Shown here piece by piece: positions 8,691-17,165 of a stretch of DNA of 64,000 nt. Position numbers and translations under genes: made by a program. Each line of letters opens with the position of its first letter. Position 1 is the stretch's first letter. Source of the stretch: Streptococcus mitis (GTDB lineage: Bacteria > Bacillota > Bacilli > Lactobacillales > Streptococcaceae); the NCBI RefSeq assembly GCF_023109105.1, contig NZ_JALDTZ010000001.1:182446-246445 (forward strand). Reading direction: 5' to 3'. The notes below the pieces were generated by a model. The model saw only the letters and a list, made by a program, of their open reading frames with translations. It did not search any database and had not been told where the DNA came from.

Positions 8691-9656
8691 TTATACCTCT
8701 TTTACTATTAATTGATCATATAGAGCTTGATAGTTGGCCATGTTGACATGACCAGTCATTTTTTCTTGAGCATTGAGCATACCAAGGACATTTGCCTTGA
8801 TGAGTAATTCTGCATCTGATTCTTTATGAAGTAGTCCTGAAGAAATTCCTGCCACAGTAGAGTCTCCAGAGCCAACAGGATTTACTACCTGAATTCTAGG
8901 AATATCTACCTTGTAGAAAGTGTCGCCATGTTTGGCAAAGGCTCCGTTGGCACCAAGTGAAACGATAATCCATTCAATACCTGCAAACAAAGGTTCTTGA
9001 AGGACTTCTTTTAATTCATCCAAATCCTCAGAAACTTCTCTTCCAAGAAGCTGAGACAAATCCTCAGAAACTTCTCTTCCAAGAAGCTGAGACAATTCCT
9101 CATTATTTGGTTTGATGACTGTTGGTTTATGTGGAGATTCAAGAACAGCCTGAAGAGCAGCGCCTGAACAGTCCAATACAACAGGTTTCCCAGCTTGATT
9201 CGCAAGTTCAACCAAACTAGCATAGTAATCAACTGGAAGTCCAGCAGGTAGACTTCCTGAGATAGCGACTACTTCAACTGAGTCCAAGAGTTTTTTGAAA
9301 TGTTCCAAAAAGCCTTGACCTTCCTGTTCCAATACTTCAGGACCTTTTTCAAGAACTTCTGTTTGGTTGTCTCCATGGAGAATAGCGATACAGTTACGAG
9401 TTTCTCCCTGAATGGAGAAGAAATCTTTCTTTACTTGATTATCGATATGTTCAACCAAAAACTCACCAAGTTTGCCACCAACTAAACCAGTAGCAAGAAC
9501 AGAATCTCCAAATTCTGAAAGCACTCGAGTAACGTTTAGTCCTTTACCACCCGCAGTTTTGGTTACATCCACCACACGATTGACAGTATCAATCTTCAAT
9601 TCATCCAAAGGATAGGAAATATCGATGGATGGGTTCATTGTGACTGTTAAAATCAT
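8691..9656 (-). CDS. lacC: Tagatose-6-phosphate kinase with an internal 12-residue duplication
   Basis: A PfkB-family kinase that phosphorylates tagatose-6-P to the 1,6-bisphosphate. Family marks are the N-terminal [13 protein letters not shown] signature, IKPNNEEL, and the C-terminal anion-hole and catalytic segment [13 protein letters not shown]. The protein is 321 residues, whereas the form I remember is 309. The extra 12 come from an exact 36-bp tandem duplication (9022-9093) that repeats [12 protein letters not shown] directly after the KPN-E motif. The frame is intact and the catalytic Asp is present. The insertion lengthens a helix near the substrate lobe, so activity could be altered. 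It is flanked by lacB and lacD in one operon. Confidence 0.93.
   Translation of the reverse strand: MILTVTMNPSIDISYPLDELKIDTVNRVVDVTKTAGGKGLNVTRVLSEFGDSVLATGLVGGKLGEFLVEHIDNQVKKDFFSIQGETRNCIAILHGDNQTEVLEKGPEVLEQEGQGFLEHFKKLLDSVEVVAISGSLPAGLPVDYYASLVELANQAGKPVVLDCSGAALQAVLESPHKPTVIKPNNEELSQLLGREVSEDLSQLLGREVSEDLDELKEVLQEPLFAGIEWIIVSLGANGAFAKHGDTFYKVDIPRIQVVNPVGSGDSTVAGISSGLLHKESDAELLIKANVLGMLNAQEKMTGHVNMANYQALYDQLIVKEV
9022..9093 (-). repeat. Exact 36-bp tandem duplication inside lacC
   Basis: Bases 9022-9057 and 9058-9093 are identical over 36 bp. The unit is in frame and encodes [12 protein letters not shown] with a shifted boundary. It is a simple two-copy array that could contract to one copy by slippage. 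Confidence 0.97.
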
Positions 9657-9666
9657 AGGTCACCTC

Positions 9667-10182
9667 TTAGTCGTGGTATTCTCCGCGATCCCATTTTTCA
9701 AGGAATTCAGTGAAGAAGTTTGCGTCTGTTTGTTGAGCATTGTGGCTTTCAACGTGTTCAATTTTCGCAATCAATTTTTTGTTTTCTTCTGATGGTTTGT
9801 ATTCAGCATGGATGAAAGCTTCAATGATATCACACATGAGCAATTCTCCAGTAATTTTACCACCAAATCCGATTACGTTGGCATTCAATTGTTCTTTTGC
9901 ATATAGAGCTGTTGTCATATCGCGAACCAAAGCAGAACGAACACCAGGAACCTTGTTAACAGCATTATTGATACCTACACCAGTACCACAGATACATACA
10001 CCAAGATCAGCTTGGCCACTAACTACTGCTTCACCAACTTTTTTACCAAAGATTGGATAGTGGGTACGAGCGTGGTCATAAGTACCAAAGTCGATAACTT
10101 CATGTCCTTTTGATTTCAAAAATTCTGAAACAGCCATTTTTTCATTTGTTACGATGTGGTCACATCCAATTGCAATTCTCAT
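9667..10182 (-). CDS. lacB: Galactose-6-phosphate isomerase, LacB subunit
   Basis: Together with LacA it isomerises galactose-6-P to tagatose-6-P. The 171-residue RpiB-fold subunit opens [16 protein letters not shown]. The active-site segment [16 protein letters not shown] carries the catalytic cysteine, followed by [11 protein letters not shown]. The C-terminal extension [16 protein letters not shown] is typical of LacB as against LacA. It lies between lacA and lacC with short gaps (30 and 10 bp). Confidence 0.96.
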   Translation of the reverse strand: MRIAIGCDHIVTNEKMAVSEFLKSKGHEVIDFGTYDHARTHYPIFGKKVGEAVVSGQADLGVCICGTGVGINNAVNKVPGVRSALVRDMTTALYAKEQLNANVIGFGGKITGELLMCDIIEAFIHAEYKPSEENKKLIAKIEHVESHNAQQTDANFFTEFLEKWDRGEYHD

Positions 10183-10212
10183 TTTTATCTTACCTTTCTT
10201 TCAATATAAAAA

Positions 10213-10638
10213 TTAGCACATTTTGTTCAACATGTCGACACGAATTTGATGACGACCACCGTCGTATTTACCGTTAACAAATCCTTTAGCGATGTTTTTA
10301 GCCAATTCATCACCAACAAGTTGTGCACCCATAGTGATCATACGTGAGTTGTTGTGACCACGAGTCATATAAGCTGAACGTTCGTCAGATACTTCTGCAG
10401 CAACCATTCCTTTGATCTTAGTTGCAACCATAAATGGACCAGCTCCATAAGCATCAATCACGATACCAAGGTTTTGTTCTTCTTTGTTTACTTCTGCAGC
10501 AACAGCAAGAGTCACATCAACAAAGTCTTGACCTTCAGCTGTAACATCCACAACGTGGAAGTTTTCTTTTTCCAAGAAGTCTTTCACAACTTCTTTCAAT
10601 CTCAAACCTGCAGCATCTGCACCGATAACAATAGACAT
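10213..10638 (-). CDS. lacA: Galactose-6-phosphate isomerase, LacA subunit
   Basis: The smaller isomerase partner, 141 residues, opening [18 protein letters not shown]. LacA pairs with LacB across the active site. Its own sequence has [16 protein letters not shown] where LacB has the catalytic CGTG segment, as is usual for this subunit. It is the first gene of lacABCD. An AAAAGGAG site precedes the ATG. The promoter lies unusually far away (10867-10895), giving a leader of about 220 nt. Confidence 0.96.
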   Translation of the reverse strand: MSIVIGADAAGLRLKEVVKDFLEKENFHVVDVTAEGQDFVDVTLAVAAEVNKEEQNLGIVIDAYGAGPFMVATKIKGMVAAEVSDERSAYMTRGHNNSRMITMGAQLVGDELAKNIAKGFVNGKYDGGRHQIRVDMLNKMC

Positions 10639-10830
10639 ATTGTATACTCCTTTTTATTTTTCTAGGCTAGTAAAGGCTTTTATAGTTAGCAGTTTATCTA
10701 CAAAAAGACTTTCTAGCAGTTTATTGACAAATTGGATTGAATGAGATGAATTACACCTTATTCAAGTTTAGGAAACCATTTTCCTAGAAATAATCTTTCC
10801 CCACGAAAGAGAATATAACAAGCGATTATT

Positions 10831-10865
10831 TGTTTGTTACAAACATCATTTGTTGCTTACAAACA
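10831..10865 (-). promoter_or_regulatory. Two tandem operator-like repeats in the lac promoter region
   Basis: TGTTTGTTACAAACA (10831-10845) and TGTTGCTTACAAACA (10851-10865) are near-identical imperfect palindromes spaced 20 bp, two helical turns. They lie at and just after the transcription start expected from the promoter at 10867-10895, an ideal place for repression. A further TGTTTGTTT occurs at 10903-10911 upstream of the -35. LacR is the obvious candidate because of the neighbouring gene and the matching motif at the gat operon; this is inference. Confidence 0.65.
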
Positions 10866-10866
10866 T

Positions 10867-10895
10867 AATATACTCCTATTTATTGAAAAAGTCAA
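10867..10895 (-). promoter_or_regulatory. lacABCD promoter
   Basis: TTGACT (10890-10895), a 17-bp spacer, then TATATT (10867-10872). It drives lacA with a long untranslated leader (about 10860 to 10639). The leader contains the hairpin TAGGAAA-CCAT-TTTCCTA (10769-10786) and two copies of TAGCAGTTTA (10687-10696 and 10714-10723). Confidence 0.8.
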
Positions 10896-10930
10896 CAGTT
10901 AATGTTTGTTTTTGTGTTTTATTTTTTAAT

Positions 10931-11827
10931 CTAAAAAATTTCGATGTCAAAACCAATTTGATCCACTTTACCAGGCTCTAGGAGACGAACATTCTTCTTA
11001 TCTTCTAGATGATCTCCTTCTTCAAGGGATGTTGACAAGCCAGACCATGGTTCAAAGGCAATGAAAGGACCTTTGTTCAAAGTTGACCAGATAATAAGGT
11101 TTGGAAACTCTGCAAAGTGTACTTTCAACCCTTTATCACGTTTACGAGAACGAAGGGCAATTGTTCTAGATTGCAATTCATCTAAGGTAACTGCATCAGT
11201 ACTGAAAAGATCATAGCTGAGGTCTAATTCTTTTTGACCTTCTAACCATGGACTTCTATCTTGGAAATCCAACATACCTGTTTCTGGGAAAGGGCGTGGA
11301 ACAGAGCAAGTCTCTTCTTTCTCAAACTCTAGATAATAATCTTCATAGACTTCATCATCAAGTAGAGGACAATTAAAGCCTGGATGCCCACCAATAAAGT
11401 AAGGCATGACCTTTCTAGTTTCTTTATTGAAAATCTTGTATTGAGTCCGCACTGTCTTGCCAGTAAGGCTATAAGTGATTTCTAGGCGGAAATGATAAGG
11501 GTAGTTCTGATAGCTATTCTCATCGTCTTCAATTGCAAAAGTTACACTATTATCTGTTTGTTCAACTAATTCAAATTCTTTCTTACGAACCAAACCATGA
11601 CGAGGAATCTTTCCTTTGCTTTCTTGCCCCTTCTCATCTATATAGAAAGCTGTATCCTCTCTCAATGAACCACAAATGGGGAAGAGGACAGGAGCTTGTC
11701 CACTCCAATAAGTAGCATCCCCTTGCCACAAATACTCAAGTCCCTCAGCATCTTTTATAGAAGAAAGAGCCCCACCAAAACTGTTAAATTGAACTCTTAA
11801 TTGTTCTGATTTTAATTCAATTACCAT
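10931..11827 (-). CDS. LacX/GalM-like aldose 1-epimerase family protein
   Basis: A 298-residue beta-sandwich protein of the aldose 1-epimerase superfamily, closest in look to LacX, which sits beside lac genes in lactococci and streptococci. Motifs include LWQGDATYWSGQAPVLFPICG near the N-terminus (quoted in part: GQAPVLFPICG), KIPRHGLVRKK with a catalytic-type histidine, and YFIGGHPGFNCPL with a second histidine. It probably interconverts sugar anomers, but LacX substrates are not well defined. It lies between the gat-type PTS terminator and the lac promoter. Its own promoter is unclear. Confidence 0.8.
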   Translation of the reverse strand: MVIELKSEQLRVQFNSFGGALSSIKDAEGLEYLWQGDATYWSGQAPVLFPICGSLREDTAFYIDEKGQESKGKIPRHGLVRKKEFELVEQTDNSVTFAIEDDENSYQNYPYHFRLEITYSLTGKTVRTQYKIFNKETRKVMPYFIGGHPGFNCPLLDDEVYEDYYLEFEKEETCSVPRPFPETGMLDFQDRSPWLEGQKELDLSYDLFSTDAVTLDELQSRTIALRSRKRDKGLKVHFAEFPNLIIWSTLNKGPFIAFEPWSGLSTSLEEGDHLEDKKNVRLLEPGKVDQIGFDIEIF

Positions 11828-11855
11828 TATTTTCTCCGATTTCTTGATAGTTTAT

Positions 11856-11902
11856 AAAAAACTAGGCTGTCACTCCTATCAGGAAAATGACAACCTAGTT
11901 TC
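11856..11902 (-). terminator. Terminator of the galactitol-type PTS operon
   Basis: AACTAGGCTGTCA (11860-11872) pairs with TGACAACCTAGTT (11888-11900). On the minus strand the stem is followed by TTTT, just behind the IIC stop. Confidence 0.85.
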
Positions 11903-11928
11903 AACAATTTACATTTTATAGGAGCGCA

Positions 11929-13404
11929 TTATTTTGCTTTTGCTGCGTACTCTTCGTTACGTTTGATCATTTGTTTTCTGTACCAAGCAAAGATACCGAT
12001 ATAGAATACAAGGAAGACTACAGCACCAAGGATTGCTTTAATATCACCTGTTGTAGTGTTACCAATTGTCCAACCAAGAAGTTTTTCGATTGGACCTTCA
12101 AGAGTTGAGTGAGTAATCAATTGAGTTTCACTCACACCTGCTGGGAAGGCACCTACACCTTTAGCAAGTTCTGTTGCAAATGGTGCAATAAGTGTACCTG
12201 AAAGAAGGAAGAGTGGCAACAAGAGTGTTCCGAAAATAATCATGCGGAGCAATTTACCACGAGTTACAACCAAGAGAGCTGGAGTAACACCCATAGCGAT
12301 GATACCTGCAAGTGGCAAGATACCATTTCCGACTTTTGAAAGAAGTACAGCTTCAATTAACATGATTGGGGCTAGTACGTTGGCACAAGCCCAGATTTCA
12401 GCACGACCAGCGATGAATGGCCAGTCAAGACCGATGTTGAATTTACGTCCTTCCAAACGTTTAGTAGCAACGTTTGTAATACCTTGTGATAGTGGTTCTA
12501 CGGCTGCGATGAACCATGAACCGATAAGTGAGAAGAGTTCCAAAGATACACCGGCAGTCAAACCAAGAGACAACCATCCTTTGATAACAAGACGCCATTT
12601 ATCTGCATCTGCAACCCCTTCAATTGGATGTGGAGTTCCCATAATACCGATAACAATACCAAGGATGAAACCGATAAAGAATTTAGAACCCCAGAAACCA
12701 ATTTTCTTGTTCAATTTAGCAGCGTCAAAGTCATATTTATCTAGACCTGGGAAGAATTTTTCAAAAATCTTATCCAAAACCATGATAACTGGGTTCATCA
12801 TGTAGTTCATGTGAGTTGAAGTCATTGGTGATGAACTTGGAGCGTTAAGAAGATCGTCAAATGTAGGTTTCATCAAGTCAGAGTTGATAATTTTCAACAC
12901 ACCAACCAGTACGATAGCTGCTGTAGCAATCAAGAGTGAAACCCCTTGGCTCACACCGTTGTTGTCTGCATACCATTTAATCAAAAGACCTGTGATAGAC
13001 AAGTGCCAGATATCAAAGATATCAACGTCAAGTGTATCAGTTTTCTTCATAGCAAGCATTACTACGTTGACAATCAACATGATAAGCAAGAAGTAAAGTG
13101 TCCAAGCTGATCCCCAAGTGATTGTTGCAAGTGGTGCCCATCCAACGTCAGTAATACTCAATTGGATACCAGTATTTTCAACGAATTTTGCAAGTGATGC
13201 TGAGAAAGCACCATTTAGCATACCGATGATAGCTCCGATACCAGTAAGAGCGATGGCAAGTTTAATACCACCTTCAAGAGCCTTGGAGAATTTCACTCCA
13301 AAAAGTAAAGCCAATACTGTCAAAATGATTAACATGATGACAGGTCCACCCATATCTAAGATGGGTGTGAAAAAGTCTTTGATTAGGCCAAAGATTGCAT
13401 CCAT
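11929..13404 (-). CDS. Galactitol-family PTS enzyme IIC (galactose uptake candidate)
   Basis: The membrane permease subunit of a Gat-family PTS: 491 residues with about ten to twelve hydrophobic segments. A typical short IIC signature is the start FFTPILDMGGPVIMLIIL (an 18-residue hydrophobic run). Sugar is taken up and phosphorylated by the IIB encoded just upstream. In mitis-group streptococci this gat-type PTS is associated with galactose. The adjacent galactose-6-P pathway genes fit that well, but galactitol or another polyol cannot be excluded from sequence. It is the last gene of the IIA-IIB-IIC operon and is followed by a strong terminator. Confidence 0.88.
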   Translation of the reverse strand: MDAIFGLIKDFFTPILDMGGPVIMLIILTVLALLFGVKFSKALEGGIKLAIALTGIGAIIGMLNGAFSASLAKFVENTGIQLSITDVGWAPLATITWGSAWTLYFLLIMLIVNVVMLAMKKTDTLDVDIFDIWHLSITGLLIKWYADNNGVSQGVSLLIATAAIVLVGVLKIINSDLMKPTFDDLLNAPSSSPMTSTHMNYMMNPVIMVLDKIFEKFFPGLDKYDFDAAKLNKKIGFWGSKFFIGFILGIVIGIMGTPHPIEGVADADKWRLVIKGWLSLGLTAGVSLELFSLIGSWFIAAVEPLSQGITNVATKRLEGRKFNIGLDWPFIAGRAEIWACANVLAPIMLIEAVLLSKVGNGILPLAGIIAMGVTPALLVVTRGKLLRMIIFGTLLLPLFLLSGTLIAPFATELAKGVGAFPAGVSETQLITHSTLEGPIEKLLGWTIGNTTTGDIKAILGAVVFLVFYIGIFAWYRKQMIKRNEEYAAKAK

Positions 13405-13451
13405 AACAGTTCCTCCCTTTTTTATGTTATATGAATGTTAACAAATTAGAA

Positions 13452-13757
13452 TTAGCTTAACCCGTGTTCTTTAATGGCTGCTTCAATATTGTCAAATACT
13501 GGAGCACTCATCGCTGGGATACGGAATAAGATTGGTCCAGCTTCGATAACTGGAATACCTGGGTCAAAGCCAAGATCTGTCGCAGCAATTGGTGTGAAGA
13601 TGTCGTAACCTTTGATAAGGTCTTCATTAACGTCTTTGACCATTACCGCATCACAGTGAACATCAAAACCGCGGTTTGAAAGTTCTTCTTCAAGAGCACT
13701 TTTAATTTGGTGGCTTGAGTTAACACCTGCACCGCAGGCAGCAAGAATTTTAATCAT
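13452..13757 (-). CDS. Galactitol-family PTS enzyme IIB
   Basis: The 101-residue cytoplasmic IIB domain opens MIKILAACGAGVNSSHQIK. The phosphorylated cysteine sits in the strand-loop AACGAGVNSS. It receives phosphate from the IIA protein and transfers it to sugar at IIC. The start at 13757 is fixed by a GGAGG site 8 nt upstream; the frame is open 12 codons further, but without a ribosome site. It is 38 bp downstream of IIA and 47 bp upstream of IIC. Confidence 0.9.
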   Translation of the reverse strand: MIKILAACGAGVNSSHQIKSALEEELSNRGFDVHCDAVMVKDVNEDLIKGYDIFTPIAATDLGFDPGIPVIEAGPILFRIPAMSAPVFDNIEAAIKEHGLS

Positions 13758-13795
13758 ATGGATTTCCTCCGATTTAATATTTTTAATAGACAAGA

Positions 13796-14272
13796 TTAAA
13801 CGGTTGCTTCAGCTATATAAGCATAGAGGGCTTCTGGTTCAGAAATTTTTGATAGATCTTCAAGATGACCATTTCCAGTAAAGAAGTCCATCAACTGAGC
13901 AAGAATGTTAGTTTGACTTGAACTTGAGTTATTAATGATAAAGAAGAGTAAGGATACTTCTACTTCCTTATCTGGTGCAATCATATTGTGGAAAGTCACC
14001 GGTTTCTCTAATCGAACAACCACAACTTTTTCGGCTAGGTTATGAACAATATCTGTGTGAGGAATAGCCACATTCGGCAAATCCTTACCCAAAAATTCCA
14101 TATCTAAGCCAGTTGGAAATGACTTTTCACGCGTGATCAAGGCTTCACGATAGGTTGGAGTTACGATTTCTCGTTCTTCCAATAAAGTTGCAACCTGATC
14201 AAAGAGATGTTCTTGATTATCCGCTTCTAAGCAAAACACAAGGTTTTTGTCAAAGAAATGATCTAATCCCAT
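13796..14272 (-). CDS. Galactitol-family PTS enzyme IIA
   Basis: A 158-residue IIA protein of the fructose/mannitol-galactitol fold. The phospho-acceptor histidine lies in VAIPHTDIVH. It takes phosphate from HPr (ptsH in this window) and passes it to IIB. The ATG at 14272 is chosen over one at 14293. The latter would leave a leader of only about 9 nt from the mapped promoter and lacks a ribosome site, while AAGGG precedes 14272. It is the first gene of the operon, behind a strong promoter with an overlapping cre-like site. Confidence 0.9.
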   Translation of the reverse strand: MGLDHFFDKNLVFCLEADNQEHLFDQVATLLEEREIVTPTYREALITREKSFPTGLDMEFLGKDLPNVAIPHTDIVHNLAEKVVVVRLEKPVTFHNMIAPDKEVEVSLLFFIINNSSSSQTNILAQLMDFFTGNGHLEDLSKISEPEALYAYIAEATV

Positions 14273-14308
14273 AAGGTTTTCCCTTCTTTCCATTAACTTT
14301 ATGCTATA

Positions 14309-14337
14309 AGTATAACACTATATGAAATCGTTGTCAA
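14309..14337 (-). promoter_or_regulatory. Promoter of the galactitol-type PTS operon
   Basis: TTGACA (14332-14337), a 17-bp spacer, then TATACT (14309-14314): near-perfect consensus. The TGTTTGTTT repeats at 14402-14422 lie upstream. Confidence 0.85.
14323..14336. promoter_or_regulatory. cre-like CcpA site overlapping the gat -35
   Basis: Read on the minus strand, TGACAACGATTTCA matches the cre consensus TGWAANCGNTNWCA at all but one defined position. It covers the -35 and part of the spacer, so binding would block RNA polymerase. This gives glucose repression of galactose uptake (inference). Confidence 0.65.
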
Positions 14338-14401
14338 TATTTTTCTGTTGTTTTTTGTCTCTTTTTTTATACTTTTGTTGCTTTTTCAGTTTGTTGTGTA
14401 A

Positions 14402-14422
14402 AAACAAACATATAAACAAACA
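14402..14422 (-). promoter_or_regulatory. Pair of TGTTTGTTT motifs upstream of the gat promoter
   Basis: TGTTTGTTT occurs twice on the minus strand (14414-14422 and 14402-14410), 12 bp apart. The same motif occurs at the lac promoter (10903-10911), suggesting a shared regulator, probably LacR. Confidence 0.5.
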
Positions 14423-14453
14423 TTTCAACCATTTTTTCTGTTCTCGAAACTAA

Positions 14454-14478
14454 AAAAGCAGACCATCTAAGCCTGCTT
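14454..14478 (-). terminator. Terminator of lepA
   Basis: AAGCAG (14456-14461) and CTGCTT (14473-14478) form a stem followed on the minus strand by a T run, about 55 bp behind the lepA stop. Confidence 0.7.
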
Positions 14479-14533
14479 AACTATTGATTCTTATATAAAT
14501 TTCCTATGAAGAAGGAAAAACAATTATGATGAC

Positions 14534-16357
14534 TTACTCTTCATCCATACTCAAGACACTAAGGAAGGCTTCTTGTGGTACTTCAACTGAACCGATAGCT
14601 TTCATTCGTTTCTTACCAGCTTTTTGTTTTTCAAGCAGTTTACGTTTACGGGAAACGTCACCACCATAACACTTAGCAAGTACGTTCTTACGAAGGGCCT
14701 TGATATCCGTACGAGCCACAATCTTGTGCCCAATAGCCGCTTGGATTGGAACTTCAAATTGTTGACGAGGGATGATTTTCTTGAGCTTATCAACGATGAG
14801 TTTTCCACGTTCATAGGCAAAGTCCTTGTGAACGATAAAGCTGAGGGCATCCACCTTGTCTCCGTTGAGAAGGATGTCCATTTTGACTAGCTTAGATGGT
14901 CTGTACTCTGACAATTCGTAGTCAAAGCTTGCATAACCACGTGTCGAAGACTTAAGCTTATCAAAGAAATCAAAGACGATTTCAGCAAGTGGAATTTGAT
15001 AGATAACATTGACACGATTGTCATCAATATAGTCCATAGTCACAAAGTCCCCACGCTTGCGCTGAGCTAGCTCCATCACTGCTCCAACAAACTCTTGCGG
15101 TACCATGATTTGCGCCTTAACATAAGGCTCTTCAATGGTCGCAATCTTGGTTGGGTCTGGGAACTCAGACGGGTTTGACACATCCATAGACTCCCCGTCG
15201 GTCAAATTAACCTTATAAATAACAGACGGAGCTGTCATGATGAGGTCGATATTGAACTCACGTTCTAAACGCTCTTGGATTACATCCATATGGAGAAGTC
15301 CAAGGAAACCACAACGGAAACCAAATCCAAGTGCCTGTGATGTTTCTGGTTCAAACTGAAGACTAGCATCATTCAGTTGCAATTTTTCAAGGGCTTCACG
15401 AAGGTCATTGTACTTGTTTGACTCAATTGGGTAGAGACCCGCAAAGACCATAGGATTCATCTGCTTGTAACCATGTAATGGCTCTACCGCAGGATTGGTT
15501 GCCAAGGTAACGGTATCACCCACACGAGTGTCCTGAACCGTCTTGATAGATGCTGCAATATAACCAACGTCACCAGTCGCAAGGAAATCACGACCAACTG
15601 CTTTCGGAGTAAAAATACCGACTTCGGTCACATCAAAGGTCTTACCATTGCTCATAAGCTGAATCTTATCGCCGGGTTTGACCACCCCATCCATGACACG
15701 CACTTGGAGGATAACCCCACGGTAAGCATCGTAAACAGAGTCGAAAATCAAGGCTTTAAGTGGCGCAGTCACATCACCCGTTGGTGCCGGTACTTTTTCT
15801 ACAATTTGCTCTAGAATTTCTTCGATACCGATACCTGCCTTGGCAGAGGCTAAGACTGCTTCACTAGCATCTAGTCCAATCACATCTTCTATCTCAGTAC
15901 GCACGCGCTCTGGATCTGCAGCTGGCAAGTCAATTTTGTTAATGACTGGCATAATTTCCAAATCATTATCCAAGGCCAGATAAACGTTGGCAAGTGTTTG
16001 AGCCTCAATCCCTTGAGCAGCATCGACCACCAAAATTGCTCCCTCACAGGCAGCTAGCGAACGTGAAACTTCATAGGTAAAGTCAACGTGCCCCGGCGTG
16101 TCAATCAAGTGGAAAATATAAGTTTCTCCATCTTTTGCAGTATAATTCAGCTCGATGGCATTCAACTTAATGGTAATCCCACGTTCCCGTTCTAAATCCA
16201 TGCTATCCAAAAGCTGGGCCTGCATTTCACGGCTGGAGACTGTCTCTGTTTTTTCCAAAATGCGGTCTGCTAGGGTTGACTTCCCGTGGTCAATATGAGC
16301 GATAATAGAGAAGTTACGGATCTTCTCCTGTCGTTTTTTCAATTCTTCTAAGTTCAT
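14534..16357 (-). CDS. lepA: Elongation factor 4 (LepA), ribosomal back-translocase GTPase
   Basis: A 607-residue translational GTPase acting on stalled or mis-translocated ribosomes. G motifs are AHIDHGKST near residue 19, DTPGH and [11 protein letters not shown]-like domains follow, then the LepA-specific C-terminal domain ending SVEVPQEAF. The open frame extends 21 codons upstream, but AAGGAAGAG precedes the ATG at 16357 and [20 protein letters not shown] is the family start. It has its own promoter at 16386-16414. Confidence 0.97.
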   Translation of the reverse strand: MNLEELKKRQEKIRNFSIIAHIDHGKSTLADRILEKTETVSSREMQAQLLDSMDLERERGITIKLNAIELNYTAKDGETYIFHLIDTPGHVDFTYEVSRSLAACEGAILVVDAAQGIEAQTLANVYLALDNDLEIMPVINKIDLPAADPERVRTEIEDVIGLDASEAVLASAKAGIGIEEILEQIVEKVPAPTGDVTAPLKALIFDSVYDAYRGVILQVRVMDGVVKPGDKIQLMSNGKTFDVTEVGIFTPKAVGRDFLATGDVGYIAASIKTVQDTRVGDTVTLATNPAVEPLHGYKQMNPMVFAGLYPIESNKYNDLREALEKLQLNDASLQFEPETSQALGFGFRCGFLGLLHMDVIQERLEREFNIDLIMTAPSVIYKVNLTDGESMDVSNPSEFPDPTKIATIEEPYVKAQIMVPQEFVGAVMELAQRKRGDFVTMDYIDDNRVNVIYQIPLAEIVFDFFDKLKSSTRGYASFDYELSEYRPSKLVKMDILLNGDKVDALSFIVHKDFAYERGKLIVDKLKKIIPRQQFEVPIQAAIGHKIVARTDIKALRKNVLAKCYGGDVSRKRKLLEKQKAGKKRMKAIGSVEVPQEAFLSVLSMDEE

Positions 16358-16385
16358 GATTCTCTTCCTTTCAGGGTATCTATTT

Positions 16386-16414
16386 ATTATAAATTGTTTT
16401 TGACATTTTGACAA
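16386..16414 (-). promoter_or_regulatory. lepA promoter
   Basis: TTGTCA (16409-16414), a 17-bp spacer, then TATAAT (16386-16391). It lies between the phosphatase stop and lepA, separating lepA from the upstream operon. Confidence 0.8.
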
Positions 16415-16435
16415 GACCATACCCTGCTAGGAGTA

Positions 16436-17164
16436 CTAATCTTCAGCGACAAAGCCGTCATTTTCGATAAAGTGGTGTTCTGTCATTCCTTGGTCTGTAA
16501 AGACAATCCCGTGAAGGACACCACCGTAGACAGCTCCTCCGTCCATTCCAATCTTACCATCTTCTGTAGTCCAAAGCTCAGCTGTACCACGTTCTTGCTT
16601 TAACAAACCATAGACCGGTGTATGACCAAAGACAATGGTTTTTCCAGTATGATTTTCTGCTTCGTGGAATGGTTTTCTGAGCCAGACTTTCTTGTAATCT
16701 GTCGTTTCATGCCAATCATCCAAGGTCAAATCAATACCTGCGTGAACAAAGATATACTTGTCTGTTTCTACTACAAATGGCATTTGACGAATGAATGCAA
16801 CCAAATCTGCTGCTTCAGTGGCAACACGCTTGGCATCCTCCACCCCGTCAACTGGTGCATCCAAGGGACGACCTAGGATTGAGTTAATAGTTGTATCTCC
16901 ACCATTGCGACGATAGTGGTCATAGCTTTCTTCTGGGTTATCGAGCCAAGTCAAAAACATATACTCATGATTTCCAGACAAACAGATAGCCCCTTGATTG
17001 TCCACTAAGTTCTTAACCATCTCTAGAACACGGCGACTATCCTCACCTCGGTCAATCAAATCCCCTAGAAAGAGCAACTGGGTCTGACCATCCCATGTTT
17101 TGAGAAGGTCTTCCAGCATTCCAGCTTTTCCGTGAACATCTCCAATTACATAATAGTCTGTCAT
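16436..17164 (-). CDS. Metallophosphoesterase / serine-threonine phosphatase family protein
   Basis: A 242-residue calcineurin-type phosphoesterase with the full metal-binding set: GDVHG at residues 8-12, GDLIDRG, GNHEYM, and later histidines in FVHAGID and FGHTPVYG. Such short PPP-family proteins are annotated as Ser/Thr phosphatase or as bis(5'-nucleosyl)-tetraphosphatase (PrpE/ApaH-like); sequence alone does not decide. It begins one base after the recN stop, so it is coupled to the recN operon. Confidence 0.85.
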   Translation of the reverse strand: MTDYYVIGDVHGKAGMLEDLLKTWDGQTQLLFLGDLIDRGEDSRRVLEMVKNLVDNQGAICLSGNHEYMFLTWLDNPEESYDHYRRNGGDTTINSILGRPLDAPVDGVEDAKRVATEAADLVAFIRQMPFVVETDKYIFVHAGIDLTLDDWHETTDYKKVWLRKPFHEAENHTGKTIVFGHTPVYGLLKQERGTAELWTTEDGKIGMDGGAVYGGVLHGIVFTDQGMTEHHFIENDGFVAED

Positions 17165-17165
17165 C

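Noticed and set aside
10817..10830. Possible cre site at AACAAGCGATTATT near the lac promoter
   Set aside because: Only the central CG and a few flanking bases fit; too many mismatches to claim.
12242..12805. A 187-codon plus-strand frame inside the gat-type IIC gene
   Set aside because: Antisense shadow of a membrane protein gene; no start signals and no recognisable domain.
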